Origin: Patellaria atrata CBS 101060
Lineage: Eukaryota; Ascomycota; Dothideomycetes; Patellariales; Patellariaceae
Length of the DNA stretch: 64,000 bases
Assembly (NCBI GenBank): GCA_010093705.1
Contig: MU006111.1
Coordinates: forward strand, 186,001 to 250,000
Direction of reading: 5' to 3'
The notes under the pieces were generated by a model. It was not told where the DNA came from. It saw only the letters and a list, made by a program, of their open reading frames with translations, and searched no databases. Positions 49,682-60,344 of this stretch are shown here, in pieces. Each line of letters opens with the position of its first letter. Positions within the stretch are counted from its first letter, which is position 1. The position numbers and the translations under genes are program-made.

Positions 49682-50575
49682 TGTTCGTGTACCGAGAGAA
49701 GGTGTCCGGGCGTCAGATGCAGGTATGTCGATGATTGTGTTGGCAAGTGAGACAAAAGTTATAAGACAAGGTGGACATCACATGCGAGGATGAGTTGAAG
49801 AGGACGCGGGTGAGAAAGCTTGGAGCATTTGGATCGAGAATGTATAGAACCAGTACGGGGCCACACACTCGTGAAGCAATAAGATATTTGGTTACATATT
49901 GAAAAGTTATCACTATCTTTGGTTAATATTCGAAATCTCCAGGTAACCAGCAAGCTACGGCGGGCCAGTGCTGTCACCAAGTCCAAGTCCGTACCCTGGA
50001 GGAGCTTTGTCGCTTACTTCAGCCATAATTCAGACCCTCAGCCCCATCCCGTCTCCCTTCACACTTTCACCACCAGCATTTCTTCATCAAAGAATAAGTC
50101 CATGACAATGCATTGCTGCACCTACTTTATTAATGGAATCAACGGCGCCCATTTCGAGTCGAAGATGGAGCAGACAAGCACAAAAAGACCGTTGACTTTT
50201 GGCCGTGAACTAGACCGCTTTTTGATCCGCTGCTACTGTACTGTACTTGGGTTCCCTGACTCTCCCCATACTGTAGGGCTGATCCCGCACTTCGGTGCTA
50301 TGATGGTGAATCATGGCAGCCTAACACTCTCAATCGGCTCCTGAACAACTTTCAATCATCGTCATTTCGTCCTTTTCATTCAAGCAATAGTCTCATACGC
50401 GTCTGATCACTCTATCACGGGCAAATCGCACCTATTCATCTGTTTTCTTTTCTCAAGTGACGTGCTGAATATTGTCATCCTTGGCATGGTTTTGTTCAGT
50501 TTCCATTGATGATTCATCAGTATTCATCTATGCCGACACCGCCATCTTATCGATTGTGATGCTCTCACCGGCAAG
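49682..50575. promoter_or_regulatory. Divergent promoter, ATG26 / Zn2Cys6 factor
   Basis: An 894-nt upstream region shared by the two genes. Short frames are present but none is convincing. No binding site is assigned. Confidence 0.45.
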
Positions 50576-52858
50576 ATGCTGCGGATGAATAATCTCACTC
50601 CTTCCACCTTTACCAGCGGAGGTAATGGTAAAACTCCTAAAGATGTTCGCAAAATTCGCAAAAGACAACGCAAATGGCTCTCTTGTGAACCTTGCCATCG
50701 ACAGAAGGTTCGGTGTGACCGGGGAAAGCCATGTCAAAGATGTAAAGCTGCAGGTAGAGAAGATCAATGTATTTACGAGTCCGAAGGTACAAGTTCCAGT
50801 CTACTGAGCAGGGCAACGAGAGAGCTCGCAGAAGCGGTACCAGAGCAAGATGCTACACCTCCTTTCCCCAAACCCCTTATAATGTACCATAAGGGGAGGG
50901 CGAGGTACTATTCTCATTCACATTGGGCATGGCTATTCTTTGAGGTGATTTGTGCCCATTGATATACTCCACATATTTACTGACTCTCGTAGTTTGATGA
51001 ATTCAAGCAACAATTGCTCTGCAATGAGCCGGATTGCGAATGGAAGCCATTTGTAATGGAAATGAAATCATTGAAGAGAAACTTTCCAACTCGTCGAAGC
51101 AGAAACTACCCGTTTGGTGATCGAGTCGCGGAGCACTCCACTAGAGCCGAATTGATCGAAAATCTTCCGGATCCTTCTCTGGTGGAAAAGCTGGTCGACA
51201 ATTACATGGACACATTTGAGCGTACTCATCGATTGTTCCACAGACCCACATTTGAAAAGCAGCTCAAAGATTTCTGGCTTAATCCGACCGCTGTATCAGA
51301 TTCGTGGCTGTCAGCTTTGTTTATGATGCTAGCTTTAAGCTGCCATTCTTGCCCAGTTTCTATGCTCGCCGGTATAGGCAAAACGAGGGACTGTCTCGTA
51401 GAAGTACTCGTTGACGCGGCGGAACTCGCTCTTGTGCGAACTCCTTTCATGTTTAAGCCTACTTTGGATATTCTGAGATCGCTGTGCATGATGGTACTCG
51501 CCAAAGAGATCAACATCATCAGCTTCAAGGATGAAGACAACGTATGGACACTCATGGGTTTTATTGAACGACTTGCCATGTCCATGTTTGTTCATATGAA
51601 TCCATATAAATTCCTAGGAATGCCGACATTCGAGGCGGAGATGAGGAGACGGGTCTGGACGACAATTATGTTTCTGATGATGCAAATTGCTATTGATTCT
51701 GGAATGCCGTTAGTGATTAAACACTCAGATTTCGATGCCGGACCACCTTCAAATATTGACGAGGATGAGCTTCAGTTTGTTGACAATTTCAGACCTGGCA
51801 CATCGTTTCCTTCGGTCTTTGAAATCGGTCCAATGGAGCCTGTTATTCAAGCCAGAGACCTAAGCGAATTCACGGAATCATCTTTCCAGATCAGGCTGGT
51901 TCAGACATTTCCCAGGGTCGCCGCCATCGTACGGCGAGTCAATGACATATCTCCAAACATGGAATACACCAAGGTGCTAGGACACGATATAGAAATCCGC
52001 AAACTCTTAAGAGACCTCCCTCGCTTATTTGACAACTCTGGGGAATTGGGGATTGGGAATGGCAAACCGCAGTGGGCCAAACTGCAGCAAATAGCGCTTG
52101 AAATGCTCCTACGACGCGCGCTTCTAACTCTCCACCAGCCATTCGACGTCGACCCTCAAAAGTGGCCAAGGTACCAGACTTCTCGCTGGGCAATCCTTGA
52201 ATGCTCCTTAGCACTTCTGAATCTTCAACGGGAACTCTATGGCGACGGCGCCACACCATCACCTTTCGAATGGGTTGGCGAACTATTCGGAGGTCACTTC
52301 CGCATAGCAGTGATCTACGTGATGCTAGGGCTGCGACGGGGCGACTTTTCCGACACACCAGACCAGTTTTCCCAACAGCCTACCCACCAGACAGCATGGG
52401 AAGCCGTCCGCGCCTGCGCCGACATATTTTCTCGCACTATAACCAAATCCGTCAGCCATTACAAGATGTACACGGGATTAACGGCCATGATGGCGGTTTG
52501 CCAGTGCGTAGATGCTGGAGAACCCTCTCATATCAACAGTGCGCTGAGATCCGCTTCCTCGCACGTGAAAATGGTCGTGGAACAGGCTTTCGGCGTCTCC
52601 ACTTCGACATCTTCGAACACATCCGAAGCACAATTACACACTCCTGCCTCAAACGTGGTCGAGGAGAGCTCTAGAGATATGTATCCCAACACGCTTCTAA
52701 ACGAGAACGCATTCTTGATCGAGCCGACAGTTGGCAATGCGCAAGAATTCGACGGCCGACTGGGAAATTTTGTAAGTTGTTCCTGTCTGCATACGTATTG
52801 CCAGCTAACATCAGAATAGCCATTCGATATAGATGAGCTGCTGATGGATCTCTTCTGA
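50576..52858 (+). CDS. Zn2Cys6 binuclear-cluster transcription factor
   Basis: Exons 50576-50944, 50993-52771 and 52820-52858 give 728 aa. The DNA-binding cluster is CEPCHRQKVRCDRGKPCQRC followed by a last Cys in GREDQCIY (about residues 37-65), preceded by a basic RKIRKRQRKW run. The fungal-specific factor domain starts near YMDTFERTHRLFHRPTFEKQ and includes RRRVWTTIMFLMMQIAIDSG. The last exon is only 13 codons including stop and encodes an acidic-hydrophobic tail PFDIDELLMDLF, an activation-domain-like motif. Retaining the last 48-nt intron would replace it with a different short tail. I cannot tie it to a named pathway regulator, and no pathway cluster surrounds it. Confidence 0.88.
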
Positions 52859-53787
52859 GATCGATAATGAACGAAACGACTGTCACATCTCCATCCAGAC
52901 GAACCCTCTTTCACTCAACTCATGCTAGACGGTAATGTGTAAAGTACCCCTGAACCGAAAGATCTCTACTCAATTTACGCCGCTTATAATGGCATTGTAT
53001 AAACTTGTATATACTTAGAACACTGTACGATATATCTACTCCAAGAAAATGTGAAACAAGCTATTTATATCTTTCAGTAAATCTACTTAGTGTACTCATT
53101 CTATCCAGTTCAACACCCAGCGCGCTTCAGTCTTCCAGGTTTATCGCCAACCAACTTATTCAACCCAGGCATGTTCATAGAATAAGCAACTCTTTGAACT
53201 ATTACCACGACAGCGCTGGACATGGCAGCGACAGCTTCCCTCTAGAGCTGCTGGGAGAGGGAGGGCGACGTAATGGGTTCGTAAAAGCTTTCGTGGGCGG
53301 GAGATGGGGGAATAACTTTAGTCAATATTATACTGTTAAGACGCGACTACCGGTGACGATCACTAAAGTAGTGATGTCGGTTTTTTCTTTCAATAAGGTG
53401 TTAATCTAGGGTATATGATAGTGGATTTTAAGGTATTAACCTAGGGTACGTAATAGTAGGTTTACGATATAGACCTAGGTTAAATGACAATAGGTATAAT
53501 ATCTTAGCCCAGGTTACACGATAGTGGGTCTAGGGTATCACCCTAAGGTACATAATCATAGGTTTAAGATAGAAATATTAGTAAGCTAGTCTCACACATG
53601 ATATTTTATCTCTCAAGTGGTTTGGTAGAGAACCAGATCAAATTCCCATGATAGTACTAGAAGCCAAACTTTTCCCATCCATCTCACCACCACTCCGTGC
53701 ATTTCTCGCCAGTCAAGAGCACCTCTACATAACAACTTTTCTACCATAGACCACTTCCAGCACTTCCACCCTATTATCTCTCGTCCC
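52859..53787. other. Intergenic between convergent Zn2Cys6 and PRX5 genes
   Basis: Holds an AT-rich degenerate minisatellite (53397-53571) and otherwise nothing recognised. Confidence 0.5.
53397..53571 (+). repeat. Degenerate minisatellite, about 34-35 nt unit, 5 copies
   Basis: Five units share a core like GGTATTAACCTAGGGTAC followed by ATAGTAGGTTTA. Units begin at about 53397, 53432, 53466, 53500 and 53534. Copies differ by several substitutions each, so the array is old. It lies in the 3' space of two convergent genes. Confidence 0.8.
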
Positions 53788-54956
53788 TTACTTCCCCAAC
53801 ACCTTCTCAGCCGCAGACACTAAACGCACGTCATATCAGCACACTATCCCACACGCACCCAAGATCAGAAAAAAGATAACATACCGTCCACGCCCGTGTT
53901 ATCGGGCTCGACGTGCGTCGCCTTGACTTTGCCGTCTTCGATCACGAGACAGTAGCGCTTGCTGCGGGGACCGCCGAAGAGGGCGCTGCCGTCGAAGGTG
54001 AGATCTAGTGCGGAGGTGAGGGTCGCGGCTGGGTCGGCGAGGAAGCGGATCTAGGGGGGTGAGAGTTAGATGGGTTGGGAGAATGATGGGGGGGGTTTAG
54101 GAAGCTGGTGCCAGGTAAGAGGGTGTGGTAGGAAGGGAAGGGGGTATTAGGGGTGTTGTATGTTAGGACGACGCGAATAGGGTTATGAGGTTGAACGGAC
54201 GGTGGGAGTGTAGAGGATGTTTACCTATGGTAAGAAGACTGGAAAAGGTTGAAGTGAAAGGAGGTTATCTAGATGTGATTATGGAGTTTTTATGAAATAT
54301 GGTGCAAGGTTAAACATGTTAGAAGATTGATAGGACAGTGGTGACGACTGATGGTTTAGGGTAGGGGGTGCGCTACCCGACAGGAGCATAGCATCTGAAT
54401 GGGTAGGATGTAAATAATTCGAATTAAGGAACAGAAAAATGCATACTCCACTCTTGTTCGACGGATCGAGATCATTCTTCCATGCTTTCATACTACCTTA
54501 GCAGTTAGCATGTTTGTAACCGTAACATAATCTGCAAAGGGACGGCAGGGGCTGCTAGGAAGCATACACAAATGCATCATTTACCGATACGACAAACACA
54601 TTTCCGGCATCCTTCAACTTCGGGTTATTGATATAACCCGGAATATGTGAAGCACTACACGATGGACCTGCATTACATCTCACATCAGTCTCCACAGATG
54701 CCTTTGGAGCACTCCTATTGGTTGAGTGCAGGGCGGGGCGGAAGGCCTTACTGAAAGCCGCGGGAACACCAATGATCAACCCCTTCCCTTTGAGCTCCTT
54801 GGCGATGTCCACTTTGTTGCCCGGGCTGTCTTCCATCAGTTCTACATTGCTGGGAATGCTGTCGCCTACTTTGACGAAGGCGCGGGATGTTGAGTGGAAT
54901 TGACGGGTGGGGAGAGAGCGGGGAAAGTGGAGTGCGAGACGTCGGGTGGGTAACAT
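53788..54956 (-). CDS. PRX5-type peroxiredoxin, probably mitochondrial
   Basis: Reduces hydrogen and alkyl peroxides with thiols. Exons 54956-54752, 54667-54568, 54492-54447, 54050-53885 and 53819-53788 give 182 aa. The N-terminus (MLPTRRLALHFPRSLPTRQF) is Arg-rich without acids, fitting a mitochondrial presequence. The active-site motif PAAFSPSCSASH (peroxidatic Cys near 72) is rebuilt across intron 1; NDAFVMKAW across intron 2 is canonical. GSALFGGPRSKRYCLVIEDG and VEPDNTGVDVSAAEKVLGK complete the fold. The only other Cys visible near the C-terminal half is in RYCLVIEDG, where homologues usually have Ala, so the resolving mechanism is unclear. Intron 3 (396 nt) is far longer than others here. 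Confidence 0.9.
54051..54446 (-). other. Unusually long intron 3 of the peroxiredoxin gene
   Basis: At 396 nt it is several times the usual 50-60 nt of this window. It is G-rich on the plus strand in its downstream half and AT-rich in its upstream half. No ORF or RNA gene is recognised in it. Confidence 0.6.
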
Positions 54957-57249
54957 TGTGTAGATGCTTGGAGGGTGAGACTGAAAATAGAATCAATGAT
55001 GAGATGACAATTTGGAGATAGAGATCTAGTTCTAATGAGAGCAATTGGAAATGGAAATGGTGTTGTTGGATGTTGTTATTAGGTTATCTGGTCCATGGTT
55101 CCACTCAAGGCGATATCGCACTAGAACTACGACTCCGTATAACTTATTGAACAAGTACGGTTAAGGCGGGGTAACAGTAAGGTGTAAGTTATTGTACAGT
55201 ACCGTACAGTACAAACATTTCTCGTCGTCATCTTGCAAAGCTAGTTACCCATCAGATACGGAGCCAATATATTGTGAATTGATCATTTCAAAGTTTTCAT
55301 AATGCCTCGCAATTGGTTAGGTAACGTAAGTGTCCAATGGTTGTCAATTCTTGAATCTTGATGGATCTGAAAGTTTCGCTTACCCTCGAAAGATCGCCGT
55401 GCATATGGATGAGGGCGGGATTGGGGGGCACGGGGGGAGCTTTGGTTCTTCTTTGATGGCGTCTTCCGGAGGATCAGAAGCACTGCATAAGGTACGGATA
55501 GAGAAAGATACCTGGGTTATCAAACTCTTCTGCGAACCGCATAGATATCGGTACGCCCGCCGAACGCAAATCACCACAACGCCGAATTGATGCTTTCCGA
55601 GATGCACGCTGTCCGGACGAGTTACGAGATGGAACCACCTTTTGAAATCCAGGGAGAAGTGTAAAAAAGGGCAGACGGCGATCCGGGTCCCAGCCGTTCC
55701 CAGTATTCTTATTAACCATTATTTCAACCATATTATCGAACGTTTCTTGCAGTTCCGCGGTGTTGTATGAGCAAAGTTTGAGCTTAAGCTTCTCGTCTTA
55801 CTCTATTTGCACGCAGGCATTTCGGTTCCCGTCATCTATTCCGGTATTTTCCAAAGGGTTTATATATTAGCGCTGTTACTGCTGTTGTCAGAAATAGCAC
55901 ACTCTCATTTAATATTACCAGATATATCGGATACGGTTATCGGCAGCCAACCATCTCATACTTCATTCCAAGTTTCGACCAAGACAACGCCGATCAGAGC
56001 AGAGTCAATGGCGTCAAAGGTAAAGAAGCTCCACCAGCTCGCACAAGGAACCTGACTACGCCCAGCTTTCGTCGGCCTCTTCATCTGCAACACTCGCTTC
56101 TACGTGGAGGAGGAGGAGGAGGAGGAAGAGGAAGAGGAGGAGGAGGAGGAGGAGGAGGAGGAGAGAAGCAAGTAAAAGGGTGAAAATTTGCTAATGAAGC
56201 AGCACTTGAGCCTGAGTAGCTCTCGGTATTCCACCACCCTCTTTAGGGTTAACCAGGCCGCTGGGACGTGCTGTCTCTGAAATGTGAAATCCAACAACCC
56301 CGTCAACGTCGTCGTTTTCCCCTGCTATGCTGGATGTTTTTTGTTATTAGTAAACAGTAAACTGTATACCTCAGTTCCAGATTATTTTATTTTTTTGCGC
56401 CCAGTGAAAATCACCCACTCCTTTTGTGCCGTGCCCTTTACAGAAGCCGGATACAGCGCCAGCAGTAGGCGTGCATGTGTGCTTGACTACTGCTTGTTCT
56501 GTCCCCTACTCCCCTTGTCTCTTCCACCAATCCGGACTTCGCGCCACCTACTTTGCTCCCGCGATTATGAGCAGGCCGATCCTGACGACTGTGCGCGGCT
56601 TGTTCAACTTGGTCGACTTTTGAGGGTCCCAAAAGATGGTCAAGGGCTCCCAAGCAGGTGTCCTATGCTTCATCCCTCCGCTACTAGGCCCCATCTTTCA
56701 CCTAAACTAGAACTAAACGTTAACTTGATTCCCCAAACCCAATCCAAGCCAACCCTAGAGCTAATACTACCTACCTTACCACTTGTCGCCATTATTGGTT
56801 GTCCGCCAATTATTACACCAGACGACACACCTCCTCTCTTGCTTCTTCTTTTGTTCTCTACTCAACCCATCCTCGACCACGTCTGTCTCCGCATTCCATC
56901 CCCAGCTGTGCACTCCTAACGCCTGATATTCGCTCGTGCTCCCATCTTCCCCTCCGTGCTACCGTCTGGGCGCGCTTGGGCCGTTTTCCACTGGGACGGG
57001 TCCTTGACAGCATATCCGCGCGGATTTCTTCTTTCAGCATACGGGGTACCCACAGCCACCGAAACGAGATCCGACGACGACATTCCATCAGCGCGCGACA
57101 TCTACATGGCCCACGTCGATGTGTTACATGTGATCGTCTTCCTTGCTCTTACTATTGGCGCTCTGGACTTGAAACGGACTTCGTCCAACGACTAGGAACT
57201 TTTGCGACGAGAATAACATCATAATAGAGTGATAGACTCGATAAGAAAT
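54957..57249. other. Gene-poor 2.3 kb between PRX5 and SKN7
   Basis: No gene is supported. Open frames at 55330-55590 (+), 55474-55731 (-) and 56284-56919 (+) show no family features. It contains a GGA tract at 56105-56164. The last several hundred bases probably form the SKN7 promoter and leader. Confidence 0.4.
56105..56164 (+). repeat. (GGA)n / (GAGGAA)n purine tract
   Basis: About 60 nt of almost uninterrupted GGA triplets with two GAA interruptions, about 1.1 kb upstream of SKN7. Such homopurine tracts can form triplex structures. Confidence 0.95.
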
Positions 57250-59492
57250 ATGGATGCGAATCAAGGGCAGGCGGGAGCCAGCAACTCCAGCGACTTCGTA
57301 AGTGAAACTGTACCTGATAATACTCAGATATCGAACTTATACCTTACTAATGTAATGTGGTCGGCTAGGTTCGCAAATTATATAAGTTAGTCCTTAGAAA
57401 AAATCGCAACCCATTTCGCGGATCGGACTCATCGCTAACAATGTTAACAGAATGCTTGAGAACCCCACAGATGAGAATGTAGTAAGATGGGGCAATGAAG
57501 GTGATAGTTTCGTTGTATTAGAGGTCAGTCTATGCTACTCATTGCTACACGTCGCAGATGATAACTAATCGAATGTAGAATGAGAAATTCACAAAGCATA
57601 TCCTACCGAAACATTTCAAACATAGTAATTTCGCAAGCTTCGTCAGACAATTGAACAAATACGATTTTCATAAGGTCCGACATAATAATGAAGAGTCTGG
57701 TCAATCACCTTACGGCGCAGGTGTAAGTGAAGACATATGTGAATGACTGTGACCTTTATTGATTGCTCGTACAGGCTTGGGAGTTTAAGCACCCCGATTT
57801 TAAGATGAACAATAAAGATGCGCTGGACAATATTCGGCGGAAAGCACCTGCCCCAAGGAAACCCAATGCAACCGTAGATGAGATGATGATCCCAACTCAG
57901 CAGATGGATCTCGTCAACACGCAACTAGTTGCAACACAACAACAACTTCAAGCACTCCAGGAAAGATACAACGAACTCAGCATACATCATTCCATGCTCT
58001 TACAGGAGTTGATAGGGATCCAGAAGACCGTTGTAAACCACGAGCATGTCATGCAAAATGTGATGAGCTTCCTTCATTCCGTCGATGCACAACGTAGGCG
58101 GGATAGTAGGATGATGAACCCTAATCCATTTGGACAAGCAAACGCACAAAACGGACAGGTGGATCCTGCAAACCAGCAAGTGACACCACTAGAGGACGAT
58201 GTTCCGGCGTCACCATTACAACATGCCTCGAAGCTGCTTAGTGAGACCAATGCGGATATGATGTTGAATCCGAGGAACCTGGAACATATGAATGAGGTAT
58301 CAATGCGTATGAATGGAACGTTGACAACCCCGCCACCCGATTATGTCCGAAATGGACAGCGTCCATCCAGTCGGGGTGCACCCACATCGGCAGGTTCGTC
58401 CACGTCGATGCGTCATGCCGAACTTGATACAATGGTCTATCCTGTTGGAACCTCACAGGGTATTGATCCAATGTATAGTGAACACATTCATAACATCCCA
58501 TATCCTCTACCCACTAAGGTTGAAACCAGTGATCCAAGGTTCCATCCCACAGATGGTCGAAAGAAGAGTGCGCAGGTTGACCCGGGGTGGCTCCGACAGC
58601 CTCAAATCCTGCTTGTGGAAGATGATCCTACTTGTCGCAGAATTGGTGGCAAGTTCCTCTTCGCATTCCATTGTTCGATTGATTTTGCGGTAGGTAGCAC
58701 GGAAACTTATAGTGAGCTTTGCTAATGATCCCATAGTTGGATGGGCTGGAAGCCGTGAACAAGATGAACGCCGGGTCCAAATATGACTTGGTCCTCATGG
58801 ATATTATTATGCCTAACCTAGATGGTGTATCAGCCTGCCATCTCATACGTCAGTTTGATTCTACACCAATTATAGCAATGACATCAAACATCAGAAGTGA
58901 TGATATATCGATGTACTTCCAACACGGTAAGTTCCCAGTGCTGTATGATATCCTTAGCTCTTTCTGACAAATGAAAGGTATGAATGATGTGTTACCAAAA
59001 CCGTTTACTAAGGAAGGACTGTTGCACATGTTGGAAAAACACCTTGCACATTTGAAGAAACCAGCACATTTGGACGGTATGGGTGCCCCTGTGCAACAAC
59101 AAGGCAATTTGCAACCTCACCCCCAACAAGCAATAAGACAGGGATTGAAGGAAGCTGAATCTCCGGCAAAGTCACCGGCGACGACCAGTAATTGGAACTC
59201 TCCAAACCAGATGCCGGGAGTATCCCCAGTGGGCAGTACAATGACCGATGAGTATATGAACGCAGTCCAGACTGGGGCTTATGGCACACCCATGACAGGA
59301 GGCATGGGATACAATACCTCTCCCCAACAGATAACGATGACAGCTCCTAGGGCTCAGCAAGGTGGTCATCGACGGCAGATCTCGGATATTACAGGCGGCG
59401 ATGAGGCGATGAACAATGCGAAGCGGCAGCAAATGTACGTCCAACCCATGCAACAACAACATCAGATGAATCCCAACCAGAGACAACGGTGA
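57250..59492 (+). CDS. SKN7: SKN7 transcription factor (HSF-type domain plus response-regulator receiver)
   Basis: SKN7 receives phosphate from the Sln1-Ypd1 phosphorelay and drives oxidative and cell-wall stress genes. Exons are 57250-57297, 57369-57385 (17 nt), 57451-57523, 57579-57722, 57775-58689, 58737-58926 and 58978-59492, giving 633 aa. The HSF DNA-binding domain spans about 16-110 ([36 protein letters not shown]). A Gln/Leu coiled coil follows ([19 protein letters not shown]). The receiver starts near 371 ([14 protein letters not shown]), with the phospho-acceptor Asp in [13 protein letters not shown] (near 419) and Lys in LPKPFTKEG (near 470). The tail is Gln/Pro-rich. All receiver key residues are present. 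Confidence 0.96.
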
Positions 59493-60344
59493 TATCTAGG
59501 ACCAGGTGAATAGGTGTAAGTTGATGACGATGACATTCTGAATCATTCAAGAGTTGGAAGGATATTGTTTTTGATTCGACGTGCTTCCTCTTGGCAAGGA
59601 TATGCTTTTGATGATGTTCTTTGGTTCGTACCATCATGTACGCGACTGTATCTTATTCGAACTGTAATTTTTTCCCCATGTAAGTGGAAGGGTCAGTCTG
59701 GGGTTTCAGAGAGTGGACAAGCATGATTCCCATGGCAAACAACTGCATAGAAGAACTAGAAAGAGATATAAGGAGAGAGAATACGGAGTGATCTCCGATG
59801 GCGCAAGTGGATAGGAGGAAAGTCGGATAGTACGGAGCGCAGCAAGTGAATGAAACGGCTTCTTTTTTTTTCTTATGATTCTAATTGAAACGGAATTCTT
59901 TACTTTCGTATGTGATTCCTGGTTGGCGAAAAGAAGAAAAAGGTTTTGAAGGGAATTGGGCGGGACGTAGTCTCCTTATAAACAAGTTGATGGAGCACAG
60001 AAATAAGGTCCAGCCCCATCTATACATATGTTTTGCTGTGTTCCTTAGTGTTCTAGATTCAAGGGTTCCAGATATCAGGCCAGTCAACAAAGGCTAACAA
60101 GCATCTGAGAGTCTCGCCTGTCTCTATCTGTAAAACTAACCGTTGCCAAGCCTGATATCCCGGGTTGTCAAGCCACATGGATCTATTACCAGTCATACCT
60201 TATTATTACTCCCGCACTTCGTACTTTACACTTTATATCACTTTCGATAACTTCCACTAGAAGGAAATCTCACGCTTCAGTACAATACCTGCTTGATACT
60301 TTGATTACGCGTACCTTCATCTATACCTACACATCACAATAATC
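59493..60344. other. Intergenic, SKN7 3' side and GCD6 promoter
   Basis: No gene is supported. Overlapping frames on both strands near 59881-60097 lack family features. Confidence 0.45.

Noticed and set aside
50576-52858. Secondary-metabolite cluster regulator
   Set aside because: No polyketide synthase, NRPS, P450 or transporter gene lies within the window; neighbours are housekeeping genes.
56284-56919. 211-codon open frame upstream of SKN7
   Set aside because: Composition is typical of pyrimidine-rich fungal leaders (Leu/Pro/Ser from CT-rich DNA), no domain, and it runs into the SKN7 upstream region.
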